A stretch of 64,000 nucleotides of DNA from Pseudomonadota bacterium (GTDB lineage: Bacteria > Desulfobacterota > Desulfobulbia > Desulfobulbales > Desulfocapsaceae), in the NCBI GenBank assembly GCA_023412495.1, contig JAEYNP010000139.1, positions 124,001 to 188,000 of the forward strand, in the 5' to 3' direction. A program made the translations under genes and the position numbers. The notes beneath the pieces were generated by a model. The model made no database searches and had not been told where the DNA came from. It saw only the letters and a list, made by a program, of their open reading frames with translations. Positions 44,902 to 54,494 of this stretch are shown here, one piece after another (within the stretch, counting starts at the first letter, position 1; every line of letters begins with the position of its first letter).

Positions 44902-45942
44902 ATGCTGCGCCATTCCGAGAAACACTTCCTGCTCTTTACCCTGGCCCTCGCCATCTGCGCGGGTGGTGCAATCGTCGTCTCGATGGGGATGGGCTACATG
45001 AAGATCGGCGCGGGCGACGTCTTCCGGGTGATCGGCGCGCATCTCTTCGGCGACCCGAGCCTCATCGAAGGACTCGAGTCGACCGTGCCCTATGTGGTGA
45101 TGGACGTCCGCCTGCCGCGCATCCTCACCGCAGCCCTGGTCGGGGCGGGGCTGGCCATGAGCGGGGTGATCTACCAGGGCATCCTGCTGAATCCCCTGGC
45201 CGATCCCTATACGCTCGGCATCTCGAGCGGGGCCGCCTTCGGCGCTTCCGTGGCCCTCTTGGCGAGCGTTGCCGGCCTCGGTCAGTTTTCCACCCCGCTC
45301 TTTGCCTTCGCAGGCGCCATCGCCACCCTCGTCATCGTCATGCGGCTTTCCACCTTCAACGGCCAGATCTCACCCCAGACCCTCATCCTCTCCGGAGTGA
45401 TCGTCGGCGCCATCCTCTCTGCAGGGATAAGTTTTCTCAAGTATCTCGCCGACGAGCAGGTGGCCGTCATCATCTTCTGGCTGATGGGCAGCTTTGCCGC
45501 GAGCACCTGGAGCGGCGTCCTGATGTCCGGCAGTATCGTCCTTGCGGGCACGATCATCACCCTCTACTACAGCCGCGACCTGAACATCATGAGCCTCGGA
45601 CGCCGCTGCTCCGATTCCCTCGGGGTCGAGACGGCCAGGATCCGGGTGACGCTGCTCCTCGTGGCCTCGCTGGTGACTGCGGTCTGCGTGGCGGTGACGG
45701 GCATCATCGGTTTTATCGGCCTCATCGTCCCCCATCTGATGCGCTACCTGATCGGGCCCGACAACCGCCGGCTGCTGCCCGCCTCGATCCTCGCCGGGGC
45801 CATCCTGCTGCTCCTGGCCGATACCGTCACCCGGGCGGTGCTGCCGGTGGAGGTGCCCATCGGCGTGCTCACCGCGCTGATCGGCGGACCGTTTTTCTGC
45901 CTGATCTTTCGGCAGAAACAAAAGGGCAGGAGCTATGACTGA
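44902..45942 (+). CDS. btuC: FecCD/BtuC-type ABC transporter permease
   Basis: A 346-aa polytopic permease. VRLPRILTAALVGAGLAMSG, NPLADPYTLGISSGA and GFIGLIVPHLMRYLIG are family signatures. By its position between a gate protein and the corrin-ring genes it is predicted to import cobalamin or corrinoids; sequence alone does not exclude a haem or iron-siderophore substrate. No clear ribosome binding site was seen. Its end overlaps the ATPase gene by eight bases. Confidence 0.88.
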   Translation: MLRHSEKHFLLFTLALAICAGGAIVVSMGMGYMKIGAGDVFRVIGAHLFGDPSLIEGLESTVPYVVMDVRLPRILTAALVGAGLAMSGVIYQGILLNPLADPYTLGISSGAAFGASVALLASVAGLGQFSTPLFAFAGAIATLVIVMRLSTFNGQISPQTLILSGVIVGAILSAGISFLKYLADEQVAVIIFWLMGSFAASTWSGVLMSGSIVLAGTIITLYYSRDLNIMSLGRRCSDSLGVETARIRVTLLLVASLVTAVCVAVTGIIGFIGLIVPHLMRYLIGPDNRRLLPASILAGAILLLLADTVTRAVLPVEVPIGVLTALIGGPFFCLIFRQKQKGRSYD

Positions 45943-46726
45943 CGCTGAACTCTTTTCCATCACGGGGGTCTCCTTCGCCTACGACGATAACCTCGCGCTC
46001 GACAAGATCGACCTGAGTCTTGCGGGCGGACGCTTCTACGGCATCGTCGGCCCGAACGGCTGCGGCAAGACCACCTTCCTTGATCTGCTCACCGGCAGCA
46101 AGAAGCCGCGTACCGGGGCGATCCACTACAAGCATCGGCGGCTCGACGCCTACGGCAGAAGAGAACTGGCCCGGCAGCTCGCCCTGGTGCCCCAGGAGTT
46201 CGACACGGGTTTCGGCTTTACGGTGGAAGAAATCGTCATGATGGGGCGGCACCCGCACATCGACCGTTTCGCCACGCCCAGCCAGGCTGACTGGGACGCG
46301 GTGGACGAGGCCCTCTCGGCCATTGGCATCGCCTCCCTGCGCTTCCGCTACACCAACACCCTCTCGGGAGGGCAGAAGCAGCGGACGGTGGTGGCGAGGG
46401 CGCTGGCCCAGGACACCCCGGTGATCGTTTTCGACGAAGCGACCGCCAGCCTCGACATCAGATACACTCTGCAGATCTTCAACCTCGCCCGCAAGCTGGT
46501 GAAAGACCAGGGCCGCACGGTGATCGCGGTGATCCACAACCTCGATTTGGCCGCGGCCTACTGCGACCACCTGATCTTCATGAAGGATGGGCGATTGTAC
46601 CGGGAGGGGCCGACGTCTTCGACCATGACCGCAGAGACCATCGCCGATGTCTTCGGCGTCCGGAGCCGGGTGGCCCCGGACCCGTTCAACGGGAGCCTGC
46701 AGGTCAGCTACCAGTATTGGGAGTAA
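45935..46726 (+). CDS. btuD: BtuD-type ABC transporter ATPase
   Basis: A 263-aa ATPase with Walker A GPNGCGKTT, signature LSGGQKQR, Walker B VIVFDEATASLD and the H-loop (AVIHNLDLA). It pairs with the permease gene, which it overlaps, and with the binding protein gene downstream. Confidence 0.93.
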   Translation: MTDAELFSITGVSFAYDDNLALDKIDLSLAGGRFYGIVGPNGCGKTTFLDLLTGSKKPRTGAIHYKHRRLDAYGRRELARQLALVPQEFDTGFGFTVEEIVMMGRHPHIDRFATPSQADWDAVDEALSAIGIASLRFRYTNTLSGGQKQRTVVARALAQDTPVIVFDEATASLDIRYTLQIFNLARKLVKDQGRTVIAVIHNLDLAAAYCDHLIFMKDGRLYREGPTSSTMTAETIADVFGVRSRVAPDPFNGSLQVSYQYWE

Positions 46727-46731
46727 TTGAG

Positions 46732-47679
46732 ATGGCAAGGACTATTTCCATAGAGTTTCAGGTTCTGTTGATGCTGCTCTTGCTGCCGGCCGTTTTTTTT
46801 GTGCCCTGCAGCGCGGGCGCCGGGACGACCAAGACGGTCATCGACAATGACGGACAGGTGGTCAACGCCACGACTCCCTTTACCCGGATCATCTCGCTCT
46901 ATTCGGCCCATACGGAAAATCTCTGCAGCCTGGGAGCGGCTGAACAGCTGATCGGCATCGACAGCGGCGAGGAACAACCTCCGGCCGCTGCCGGAAAGAA
47001 GAAATTCTCCTACAGGGAGGACCCGGAAAGATTTTTGGCTGCAAGACCGGATCTGGTGCTGGTGCGGCCGATGATAGAACGCTCCGTCCCTGAGTTCGTC
47101 GGCAAGCTCCGCCGTGCCGGCATCACCGTGGTGTCCCTGCAGCCGAACACGGTGGAAGAAATGTTCGCCTACTGGCGCAGCCTCGGCCTGTTGACCGGGC
47201 ACGAGCCTCAGGCTGAAGGGATGATCCAGGGGTTCACGGCACGCCTGGAAAAAGTCCGGGACAGCCTGAAAGGAATCGAACCGTCCCGTCGTCCCAAGGT
47301 CTATTTCGAATCGATCCACGCCAAGATGAAGACTTTCGCCCCTGAGAGCATCGGCGCCTATGTCCTGGAACAAGCCGGAGGCATCAATCTCGCCGCCGAC
47401 GCCGAACAGGTCCGGGAGACCAACATCGCCGCCTACGGCAAGGAGCGGCTGATCAGCCGAGGCGAAGAAATCGATGTCTACCTCGCCCAGCAGGGCCGGA
47501 TGAACCCCATCGACCTCGACACCATCCGCAGGGAACCGGGCTTTCAGGCGATCAGGGCGGTCCGGGAAAACAGGATCCACCTCATCGACGAGGCGCTGGT
47601 CTCCCGGCCGACGCTCCGGATCCTCGACGGGATCGAGCAGCTGAACCGGTACTTTTTCCCGAAAGGCGGCCAAGGTTGA
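46732..47679 (+). CDS. btuF: BtuF-type periplasmic binding protein
   Basis: A 315-aa TroA/BtuF-like protein with a signal peptide (VLLMLLLLPAVFFVPCSAGA; the Cys could allow lipidation). Recognisable stretches are TRIISLYSAHTENLCSLGA, PDLVLVRP and HLIDEALVSRP. The ATG at 46732 has GGGAG eight bases upstream; a TTG at 46717 is less likely. It is the last uptake gene before cbiA. Confidence 0.88.
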   Translation: MARTISIEFQVLLMLLLLPAVFFVPCSAGAGTTKTVIDNDGQVVNATTPFTRIISLYSAHTENLCSLGAAEQLIGIDSGEEQPPAAAGKKKFSYREDPERFLAARPDLVLVRPMIERSVPEFVGKLRRAGITVVSLQPNTVEEMFAYWRSLGLLTGHEPQAEGMIQGFTARLEKVRDSLKGIEPSRRPKVYFESIHAKMKTFAPESIGAYVLEQAGGINLAADAEQVRETNIAAYGKERLISRGEEIDVYLAQQGRMNPIDLDTIRREPGFQAIRAVRENRIHLIDEALVSRPTLRILDGIEQLNRYFFPKGGQG

Positions 47680-47689
47680 GGAAAAAACG

Positions 47690-49036
47690 ATGACCACTAC
47701 TCCTCCCGCCTTCATCGTCTCCGGCACCTCCAGCGGTTCGGGCAAGACCACCGTGACCCTCGGGCTGATGGCAGCCTTCCGCAAGCAAGGCCTGAGCGTC
47801 CAGCCCTTCAAGTGCGGCCCGGATTTCATCGATCCCGGACTGCACCGGCTGGTCACCGGCAGAGTTTCCCGAAACCTCGACCTGTGGATGGCGGGCGAAT
47901 CCTTCAGCCGGGCGACCTTTGCCCGCAACAGCCGGGGAGCCGATCTCGCCGTCATAGAGGGAGTGATGGGGATGTTCGACGGCGGAGTTTCATCGAGCGG
48001 CTCTCTAGCCTCGGCCCTCGGTGTGCCGACCATCCTGGTGCTCGATGTGCGCTCCATGGCCGAGAGCGCCGCGGCCATCGTCAAGGGTTTCGAGACTCTC
48101 CGGCCCGAGGCCGCGCCCCGCGGCGTAATCCTCAACCGAATCGCGAGTGACCGGCACCTTCTTCTGGTTCGGGAAGCCATTCGCAGCCACTGCCGGGCAG
48201 AGGTGCTCGGATGTCTGCCGAGGAGCCTTGACTTCGCCATCCCCAGCCGGCACCTGGGCCTCTTTACCGGAGACGAGGCGCCTATCGGGCCGGAGGCGAT
48301 CGGGCTGCTGGCCGATACCGTCATAGAGCATGTCGATCTCGCAAAGATCCTCAATCTGGCGAAGGAAACGTCGGAGACAGATTGTCCGGACCTGCCGGTT
48401 GCGCCTGAGCGTCTTTGCCGGATCGGCGTAGCCAGGGACCAAGCCTTCTGCTTCTACTACGAGGACAATTTCGACCTGTTGATGGAGGCGGGGGCGGAAC
48501 TGGTCTTCTTCAGCCCGCTGACCGATGAGCGCCTGCCCGAAAATCTGGACGGCATTTATCTGGGCGGCGGCTATCCGGAGCTCCATGCCAGGCAACTCCG
48601 CGACAACTTATCCATGCGGGCGGCGCTGCGCGAGTGGATCGAACGGGACGGCCCGGTCTACGCTGAATGCGGCGGCTTCATGTACCTGACGGAGGGGATC
48701 GAGGGCCAGGATGGAGAGTTCTGCCCGATGGTCGGCGCTTTCCCCGTGAAGGCGAAGATGCAGGACAAGCGGGCCAGTCTGGGCTACCGCGAGGTGAAGA
48801 CCGAGGCGGAAAGCTGCTTCGGCCCTCCCGGTACTATTCTGCGCGGCCACGAGTTCCATTACTCGACCATCGAGGAGATGCCCGCGCACATTGGACGTAT
48901 ATATTCGGTCAACAACGGCGCCCGGGAAGGCTATAGCTACCGGAATACCCTGGGCGGCTACCTGCACCTCCATTTCGGCTCGGCGCCTTCCGCGGTGCGG
49001 GAATTTGTCAACTTTTCCAGGAATTCGAAGAGATAA
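47690..49036 (+). CDS. cbiA: Cobyrinate a,c-diamide synthase
   Basis: A 448-aa CbiA/CobB enzyme. The N-terminal DethiobiotinSynthase-like ATPase has GTSSGSGKTTVTLGL and KCGPDFIDPG; the C-terminal type I glutamine amidotransferase has the Cys in VYAECGGFMYL and His in HEFHYSTIE. GAGGAA lies seven bases before the ATG. It amidates the a and c side chains of the ring. Confidence 0.95.
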   Translation: MTTTPPAFIVSGTSSGSGKTTVTLGLMAAFRKQGLSVQPFKCGPDFIDPGLHRLVTGRVSRNLDLWMAGESFSRATFARNSRGADLAVIEGVMGMFDGGVSSSGSLASALGVPTILVLDVRSMAESAAAIVKGFETLRPEAAPRGVILNRIASDRHLLLVREAIRSHCRAEVLGCLPRSLDFAIPSRHLGLFTGDEAPIGPEAIGLLADTVIEHVDLAKILNLAKETSETDCPDLPVAPERLCRIGVARDQAFCFYYEDNFDLLMEAGAELVFFSPLTDERLPENLDGIYLGGGYPELHARQLRDNLSMRAALREWIERDGPVYAECGGFMYLTEGIEGQDGEFCPMVGAFPVKAKMQDKRASLGYREVKTEAESCFGPPGTILRGHEFHYSTIEEMPAHIGRIYSVNNGAREGYSYRNTLGGYLHLHFGSAPSAVREFVNFSRNSKR

Positions 49037-49039
49037 CCT

Positions 49040-49678
49040 ATGGCTGCACATCTTCAGCAAATCGCCCCCGCGGAGATCGAGCGGGAGAGCTTTCGGATCA
49101 TCAGCGAGGAAATCGGGGCACACGGCTTCGACGACCGGACCTTCAAAGTGGTGCAGCGAGTCATCCACGCCACCGGTGACTTCTCCTTCAAGGACAACAT
49201 GCGCTTTGCCCCCGGAGCGATCGAGGCGGGCATCGAGGCCATCCTGGCCGGCAAGGACATCCTCACCGACGTCACCATGGTGGCGGCCGGCATCGGCAAA
49301 TCCTTGCTCGGCAAGTGGGGCGGACGGGTGATCTGCAGGGTGGGTGAGCCGAACATCGCCGAGAAAGCGAAAGCACAGGGCCTGACCCGATCCGAGGTGG
49401 CAATCGGCGAGAGTTTGGGCAGCAATATCGGCATCATCGCCATCGGCAACGCCCCCACGGCGCTGGTACGGGCCATCCGCAGCGTGGCCGCGTCCGGAGC
49501 CGGTCCCGCACCTCTGATTGTCGGGGTGCCGGTCGGCTTTGTCAACGCCGCAGAATCCAAGGCGCTGCTCGTAGAAGAGAACGACTGTTATATCACCAGT
49601 CTCGGTCGCAAGGGTGGCAGCCCGGTTGCGGCGGCCATCGTCAACGCCCTGCTGCGTTTGGCGGCGGAGCAGCGATGA
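49040..49678 (+). CDS. cbiC: Cobalt-precorrin-8 methylmutase
   Basis: A 212-aa CbiC/CobH enzyme that moves a methyl group from C11 to C12. The conserved His is in RVIHATGDF, followed by DVTMVAAGI and GNAPTAL. It starts three bases after cbiA and overlaps cbiD by four bases. Confidence 0.95.
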   Translation: MAAHLQQIAPAEIERESFRIISEEIGAHGFDDRTFKVVQRVIHATGDFSFKDNMRFAPGAIEAGIEAILAGKDILTDVTMVAAGIGKSLLGKWGGRVICRVGEPNIAEKAKAQGLTRSEVAIGESLGSNIGIIAIGNAPTALVRAIRSVAASGAGPAPLIVGVPVGFVNAAESKALLVEENDCYITSLGRKGGSPVAAAIVNALLRLAAEQR

Positions 49679-50751
49679 CCAGGCGTCTCCGAAGCGGCTT
49701 CACCACCGGGTCCTGTGCCGCCGCAGCGGCCAAGGCTGCAGCCGTGGCTCTGCTCGAGGGTATCAGCCCCGGGGAAATAGCCATCCCCTTCCCCGACGGG
49801 AGCAGAAAGACCTTCCCGGTCCATTCCTGCCGGACCGGAGAGGGGATCGCGGTCGCCTCGATCATCAAGGATGCCGGCGACGACCCCGATGTGACCAACG
49901 GCGCGGAGATCGTGGCCACCGTCGGTTCCGGCCACGAACGAGCGGGGAGCGACTGCGTGCAGCTTGGCAGTATCCGCCTCTGCCGCGGCGAGGGCGTCGG
50001 GATGGTGACCAAGCCGGGCCTGGCGGTCCCGGTGGGCGAGCCGGCCATCAATCCCGTCCCCCGGCAGATGATCGTGGCGGCGGTGCTGGAGGCTGCCGGT
50101 GAGGAGAAGGTCACAGTCACCATTTCGGTGCCGGACGGCGAGGAACTCGCCAAGAAGACCCTCAACCAGCGGCTGGGGATCGTCGGCGGGCTCTCCATCC
50201 TCGGCACCACCGGCATCGTCAAGCCGGTTTCCGCCGAGGCCTGGACCGCAACAATCAAGGCCTCCCTGGATGTGGCCAGGGAGGCGGGATTGCAGGAAGT
50301 TGTGCTGGCCACCGGCCGCACCTCGGAAAAGGGGGCGCAACTGCTCCTCGACCTGCCGGAGGAAGCCTACGCCATGATGGGGGACTATCTGGAGTTCTCC
50401 CTCAAAGAAGCGTCAGCGCGTGGGTTTCGCACGGTGCACGTGGCCGGGATGTGGGCGAAGATCATGAAGGCGGCGCTCTGCATCCCCCAGACCCACGTCC
50501 GCCACGGCGCCCTGGAGGTGGCGGAAGGGGCGCGGCTCCTTGCTGCCCTGGGCGCAGCAGGCGAGCTGCTGAAAAAGGTACAATATGCCAATACCGCACG
50601 GGAAATGTACACCCACATCGAGGATGCGGGCGAAACCGGCCTGATCCGTGCGGTCTGCCAGAAGGCCCAGGAGTACTGCCGGGAGGTGACCGGCCGCGAG
50701 GTGCGGGTCTACCTGGTCAACCACAAGGCGGAAGTCGTGATCCATGTTTAA
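49675..50751 (+). CDS. cbiD: Cobalt-precorrin-5B C1-methyltransferase
   Basis: A 358-aa CbiD. Family signatures are RSGFTTGSCAAAAAKAA, ILGTTGIVKPVS and VHVAGMWAKIMKAA. CbiD marks the anaerobic (early cobalt insertion) pathway. It overlaps both neighbours (4 and 8 bases). Confidence 0.95.
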   Translation: MTRRLRSGFTTGSCAAAAAKAAAVALLEGISPGEIAIPFPDGSRKTFPVHSCRTGEGIAVASIIKDAGDDPDVTNGAEIVATVGSGHERAGSDCVQLGSIRLCRGEGVGMVTKPGLAVPVGEPAINPVPRQMIVAAVLEAAGEEKVTVTISVPDGEELAKKTLNQRLGIVGGLSILGTTGIVKPVSAEAWTATIKASLDVAREAGLQEVVLATGRTSEKGAQLLLDLPEEAYAMMGDYLEFSLKEASARGFRTVHVAGMWAKIMKAALCIPQTHVRHGALEVAEGARLLAALGAAGELLKKVQYANTAREMYTHIEDAGETGLIRAVCQKAQEYCREVTGREVRVYLVNHKAEVVIHV

Positions 50752-51955
50752 GCTCTACGTGATCGGTATCGACGAACCGGCGCTCTCGGCCCGCCAGGAA
50801 AGTCTGCTCGCGACCTGCTCCCTTATCGTCGGGACAAGGCGCTTTGAGCTGATGACAGCACGTTTTCGGGCCGCCTTCCAGAGTATCACCCCCCTTGCCG
50901 AGTCCTTTGCGGCCATCGGCCGTCATTTGCCGCTGGGCAATGTGGCGGTGCTCGCCTCGGGCGACCCCCTTTTTTACGGCATCGGCCGCCGGCTGCTCGC
51001 GGAATTCCCCGAGGAGGCGATCGAGATTCACCCCGCCCTCTCCTCGGTCCAGCGGGCCTGCGCCCTCTTCCGGCTGCCCTGGGACGACGCCGAGGTCGTG
51101 AGCCTGCACGGCCGGCCCTGCGCCCACCTCCCAGGCCTGCTGCTTGCCCCCGGCAAGCACATCGTGCTGACCGATGCCCACCACTGCCCGGACCGGATCG
51201 CCGAAAAACTCCTCGACTACCTATGCTTGGTGGACGAGCAGCGTCTGCCAGGTGATGTCATGATGCTGGTCGCTGAAAATATCGGATTGCCCAATGAGCG
51301 GGTCTTTCGCGGGACGCTCGCCGAGGGCGCGGCGAGAAAATTTTCAGAGCTGAACATCCTCTGCCTCATCGTCCCCGAAGCGCCCGGCCTTCCCGATACT
51401 TTCCTCGGGCTTTGCGAAGAGGAACTTTTCCACAGCCGGGGGCTCATCACCAAGAACGAGGTCAGGGCCGCGACACTGCACGCCCTCCGCCTGCAACCTT
51501 GCGGGACCTTCTGGGACATTGGAGCGGGCAGCGGCTCGCTCTCCGTCGAGGCGGCCCGGATGAATCCCCGTCTGACCATCTTTGCCATCGAGCAGAAAGA
51601 CGAAGAACTGCAGAACATCAAAAAAAATATTGCCAAGTTCCGCTGCTTCAACATCGTGCCGGTCCCAGGCCGGGCGCCCGAAGCGCTTGAACGGCTGGCG
51701 ACTCCGGACAGAATTTTCGTGGGCGGCAGCGGCGGATCGCTTTCCGCGATCTTAGAACTCGCGGCCCGCCGTCTGGCACAAAGCGGCATACTGGTGGTCA
51801 ACGGCGTCCTCGACAAGACCGTGGACGAAGCGCCTGCGCTCATGAGAAAGCTCGGTTTCTCCGTGACCACCTCCGTCATCCGTGTAACCAGAACGGGAGC
51901 AGACGGCGTAGAAAGACAGTTCAACCCGATAACCATTATGACAGGAATACGATGA
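50744..51955 (+). CDS. cbiET: Fused cobalt-precorrin-7 C5,C15-methyltransferase/decarboxylase
   Basis: A 403-aa fusion of CbiE (VASGDPLFYGIGRRL-type motif, here LASGDPLFYGIG) and CbiT (TKNEVRAATLHAL; DIGAGSGSLSVEAA). It is equivalent to CobL. It performs two methylations and removes the C12 acetate carboxylate. Confidence 0.94.
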   Translation: MFKLYVIGIDEPALSARQESLLATCSLIVGTRRFELMTARFRAAFQSITPLAESFAAIGRHLPLGNVAVLASGDPLFYGIGRRLLAEFPEEAIEIHPALSSVQRACALFRLPWDDAEVVSLHGRPCAHLPGLLLAPGKHIVLTDAHHCPDRIAEKLLDYLCLVDEQRLPGDVMMLVAENIGLPNERVFRGTLAEGAARKFSELNILCLIVPEAPGLPDTFLGLCEEELFHSRGLITKNEVRAATLHALRLQPCGTFWDIGAGSGSLSVEAARMNPRLTIFAIEQKDEELQNIKKNIAKFRCFNIVPVPGRAPEALERLATPDRIFVGGSGGSLSAILELAARRLAQSGILVVNGVLDKTVDEAPALMRKLGFSVTTSVIRVTRTGADGVERQFNPITIMTGIR

Positions 51956-52737
51956 AGCAAGCACTTACAACGCATACCGTCCACTTTGTCGGCGCCGGCC
52001 CGGGCGATCCGGAGCTGATCACCGTGAAAGGCAGCCGACTGCTGCGAGAGGCGGATCTGATCATCTTCACCGGCAGCCTGGTGCCGAAAACCCTGGTGGA
52101 GGGACTTGACGCGGAGGTCCGAGATTCCGCCGGAATGCATCTCGACGAGGTCTTCGCCCTCATCAGGGATGCATGGAGGGAAGGCCGGAAGATCGTCCGC
52201 CTCCATACCGGGGACCCGGCCATCTACGGCGCGATCAACGAGCAGATGGCGCTCCTGCGGGAACATTCCATTCCCTTTGCGGTGGTTCCCGGCGTCAGCT
52301 CCGGCACCGCCTCGGCCGCGGCGTTGAAAACCGAACTCACCCTGCCCGAGGTATCCCAGACAGTCATCTTCACCCGGCGCGCCGGCCGCACCCCGGTCCC
52401 GGAAAAGGAAAATCTCGCATCCCTCGCCACCCATCAGGCGACCATGATGATCTTTTTGAGCGTCGGCATGATCGACGAGGTGGTGGCGGAACTCATCGCC
52501 GGCGGCTATCCGGAGGACACCCCGGTGGCAGTGGTCGAAAAGGTCAGCTGGCCGGACGAGCGGCAGCTGCGCGGGACCCTTGCCACCATCGCCGGGCAGG
52601 TGAAGGAGGCGGGCGTCACCAAAACCGCGATTATCGCCGTAGGCCGCGTCCTGGCGGAGACCCCTCCACCCGCGCTCTCCAAACTCTACGACAGCACCTT
52701 CAGCCACGGCTATCGCCAGGGCAGCGCAACTCCATGA
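51952..52737 (+). CDS. cbiF: Cobalt-precorrin-4 C11-methyltransferase
   Basis: A 261-aa CbiF/CobM. VHFVGAGPGDPELITVKG at the N-terminus and RLHTGDPAIYGAINEQM and FTRRAGRTPVP are specific. It overlaps both neighbours by four bases (ATGA), which implies tight coupling. Confidence 0.95.
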   Translation: MKQALTTHTVHFVGAGPGDPELITVKGSRLLREADLIIFTGSLVPKTLVEGLDAEVRDSAGMHLDEVFALIRDAWREGRKIVRLHTGDPAIYGAINEQMALLREHSIPFAVVPGVSSGTASAAALKTELTLPEVSQTVIFTRRAGRTPVPEKENLASLATHQATMMIFLSVGMIDEVVAELIAGGYPEDTPVAVVEKVSWPDERQLRGTLATIAGQVKEAGVTKTAIIAVGRVLAETPPPALSKLYDSTFSHGYRQGSATP

Positions 52738-53771
52738 GAATCGGCATCGTCGCCATAACCGCGGGAGGCAGAAGACTGGCCGAGGAGTTGGCCGGAAAAC
52801 TCGAAGGCGCCCGGCATCTCGAGACGCCCGAAGGACGGAAGGTCGCCGACACCATCGCCTCCGCCTGGGCCGCCTGCGACGCCCTGATCTGTATCATGGC
52901 CACGGGAATAGTGGTGCGGGCCATTGCCCCGCTTGTTCGAGACAAAGCGACCGACCCTTGCGTCATCGTCATGGACGAACTGGGCCGATATGCGATCAGC
53001 CTTCTCGGCGGCCATCTCGGCGGCGGCAACGCTCTTGTTAAAAAGATCGCCCGGCTCACCGGCGGGCAAGCGGTGATAACCACCGCCTCCGACACGCGTG
53101 GCCTCGTCGCCCTCGATATCTGGGCGGAGAAGCAGCACCTCGCCGCCGACCGGCAGACGCTGACCGCCGCTGCCGCCGCTCTGGTCAACCGCGGCGAACT
53201 GCGGCTGTACTCGGAGGTGCCGGTGCATGGCCTGCCTCCCGGCCTCATCCTCGAAAAAGATGCCGCTGTCGCCGATGTCATCGTTTCCAGCTCCACCCGT
53301 TTCGACGGCAGCCGGCCCTTCATCTTCAGGCCCCGCAATCTGGTGGTCGGCGTCGGCTGCAATCGAGGTACGAGGTATTTGGAATTCGAGGAGGCCCTTG
53401 AGGAACTCTTTACCGACCTGCGGCTCAGCAGAGAAACCATCCGCAACCTTGCCTCCATCGACAAGAAAGGCGACGAACCGGGACTCCTGGAATTCGCTGC
53501 GGACAATCACTGGCCAATCGACTTTTTTTCCGCCGACCGTATTAATGCCCTATCGGATCCCGCCATACTGGATATCTCTCGTGCGGCCATGAAGGCGGTC
53601 GGCGCCATCGGGGTGGCGGAACCTTCCGCCCTGCTCAGCGCCGCGGGCGACGCCGCCCCCCCAGCCAACCTTGAAAAGCTTCTTCTCAGCAGGAAAAGAA
53701 AATGGAAAAATGTAACCTTGGCAGTGGCAGAGGCGCCCTTTTCGTTGTCGGCACAGGTCCCGGATCCATAA
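52734..53771 (+). CDS. cbiG: Cobalt-precorrin-5A hydrolase
   Basis: A 345-aa CbiG that opens the delta-lactone of cobalt-precorrin-5A. It has the N-terminal ALICIMATGIVVRAIAPL, LLGGHLGGGNALVKKIA and the C-terminal domain VVGVGCNRGT and GVAEPSALL. The ATG overlaps the cbiF stop by four bases. The frame is open far upstream but only this part is CbiG-like. It overlaps cbiH by 70 bases. Confidence 0.94.
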   Translation: MRIGIVAITAGGRRLAEELAGKLEGARHLETPEGRKVADTIASAWAACDALICIMATGIVVRAIAPLVRDKATDPCVIVMDELGRYAISLLGGHLGGGNALVKKIARLTGGQAVITTASDTRGLVALDIWAEKQHLAADRQTLTAAAAALVNRGELRLYSEVPVHGLPPGLILEKDAAVADVIVSSSTRFDGSRPFIFRPRNLVVGVGCNRGTRYLEFEEALEELFTDLRLSRETIRNLASIDKKGDEPGLLEFAADNHWPIDFFSADRINALSDPAILDISRAAMKAVGAIGVAEPSALLSAAGDAAPPANLEKLLLSRKRKWKNVTLAVAEAPFSLSAQVPDP

Positions 53772-54472
53772 AACAGATGACCATAGCGGCCTGCGAGGTC
53801 CTGGACCACGCGGAGGTGATCGTCGGCTATAAAACCTATCTCGATCTGATCCCCACTTTTCTCGCCGGCAAGGAAGTGATCTCCTCGGAGATGATGAAAG
53901 AGGTCGAGCGCTGCCGTCTGGCCCTTGCCACGGCCGCGGGCGGCAAACAGGTGGCCCTGGTCTCCGGCGGCGATCCCGGCATTTACGCCATGGCCGGGCT
54001 CGTCTACGAGCTGGCCAGGGAAACGGGTTTTGCGGGGAGGATCGAGATAATTCCTGGGCTTGCCGCCGTCAACAGCTGCGCCGCCCGTCTTGGCGCTCCG
54101 CTCATGCACGATTTCGCCGCCGTCAGCCTCTCCGATCTCCTCACCCCTTGGGAACTCATCGAAAAGCGCCTCACCGCCGCGGCCGTGGCCGACTTCGTCA
54201 CCGCCATCTACAACCCCAAGTCGAAACGGCGCACCGATCAAATCGTCCGGGCCCGGGAAATCTTCCTTACCCATCGCGCGGCATCGACTCCAGTCGGCAT
54301 CGTCACCGCGGCGACCAGGGAAAACGAGCGTATCGCCGTCACCACACTGGCGGATATGCTGGACTGCGAGATCGGCATGCAATCAACCGTCATCATCGGC
54401 AACAGCCAAACCTATGCCTGGAACGATCTTATCATCACCCCGCGGGGGTATGGCAATAAATACCAGTTCTAG
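53702..54472 (+). CDS. cbiH: Cobalt-precorrin-3B C17-methyltransferase
   Basis: A 256-aa CbiH/CobJ responsible for ring contraction. LFVVGTGPGSIKQMT, VSGGDPGIYAMAGLVYE and IYNPKSKRR are typical. The ATG has AGGAAAAG upstream and lies inside the last 24 codons of cbiG. It is the last gene of the plus-strand corrinoid run. Confidence 0.95.
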   Translation: MEKCNLGSGRGALFVVGTGPGSIKQMTIAACEVLDHAEVIVGYKTYLDLIPTFLAGKEVISSEMMKEVERCRLALATAAGGKQVALVSGGDPGIYAMAGLVYELARETGFAGRIEIIPGLAAVNSCAARLGAPLMHDFAAVSLSDLLTPWELIEKRLTAAAVADFVTAIYNPKSKRRTDQIVRAREIFLTHRAASTPVGIVTAATRENERIAVTTLADMLDCEIGMQSTVIIGNSQTYAWNDLIITPRGYGNKYQF

Positions 54473-54494
54473 CCCAAGGGGAGGATTCGAGAGG

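Noticed and set aside
52173..52733. Upstream extension of the cbiG frame
   Set aside because: The extension runs inside cbiF in another frame and resembles no protein; CbiG similarity begins at ATG 52734.
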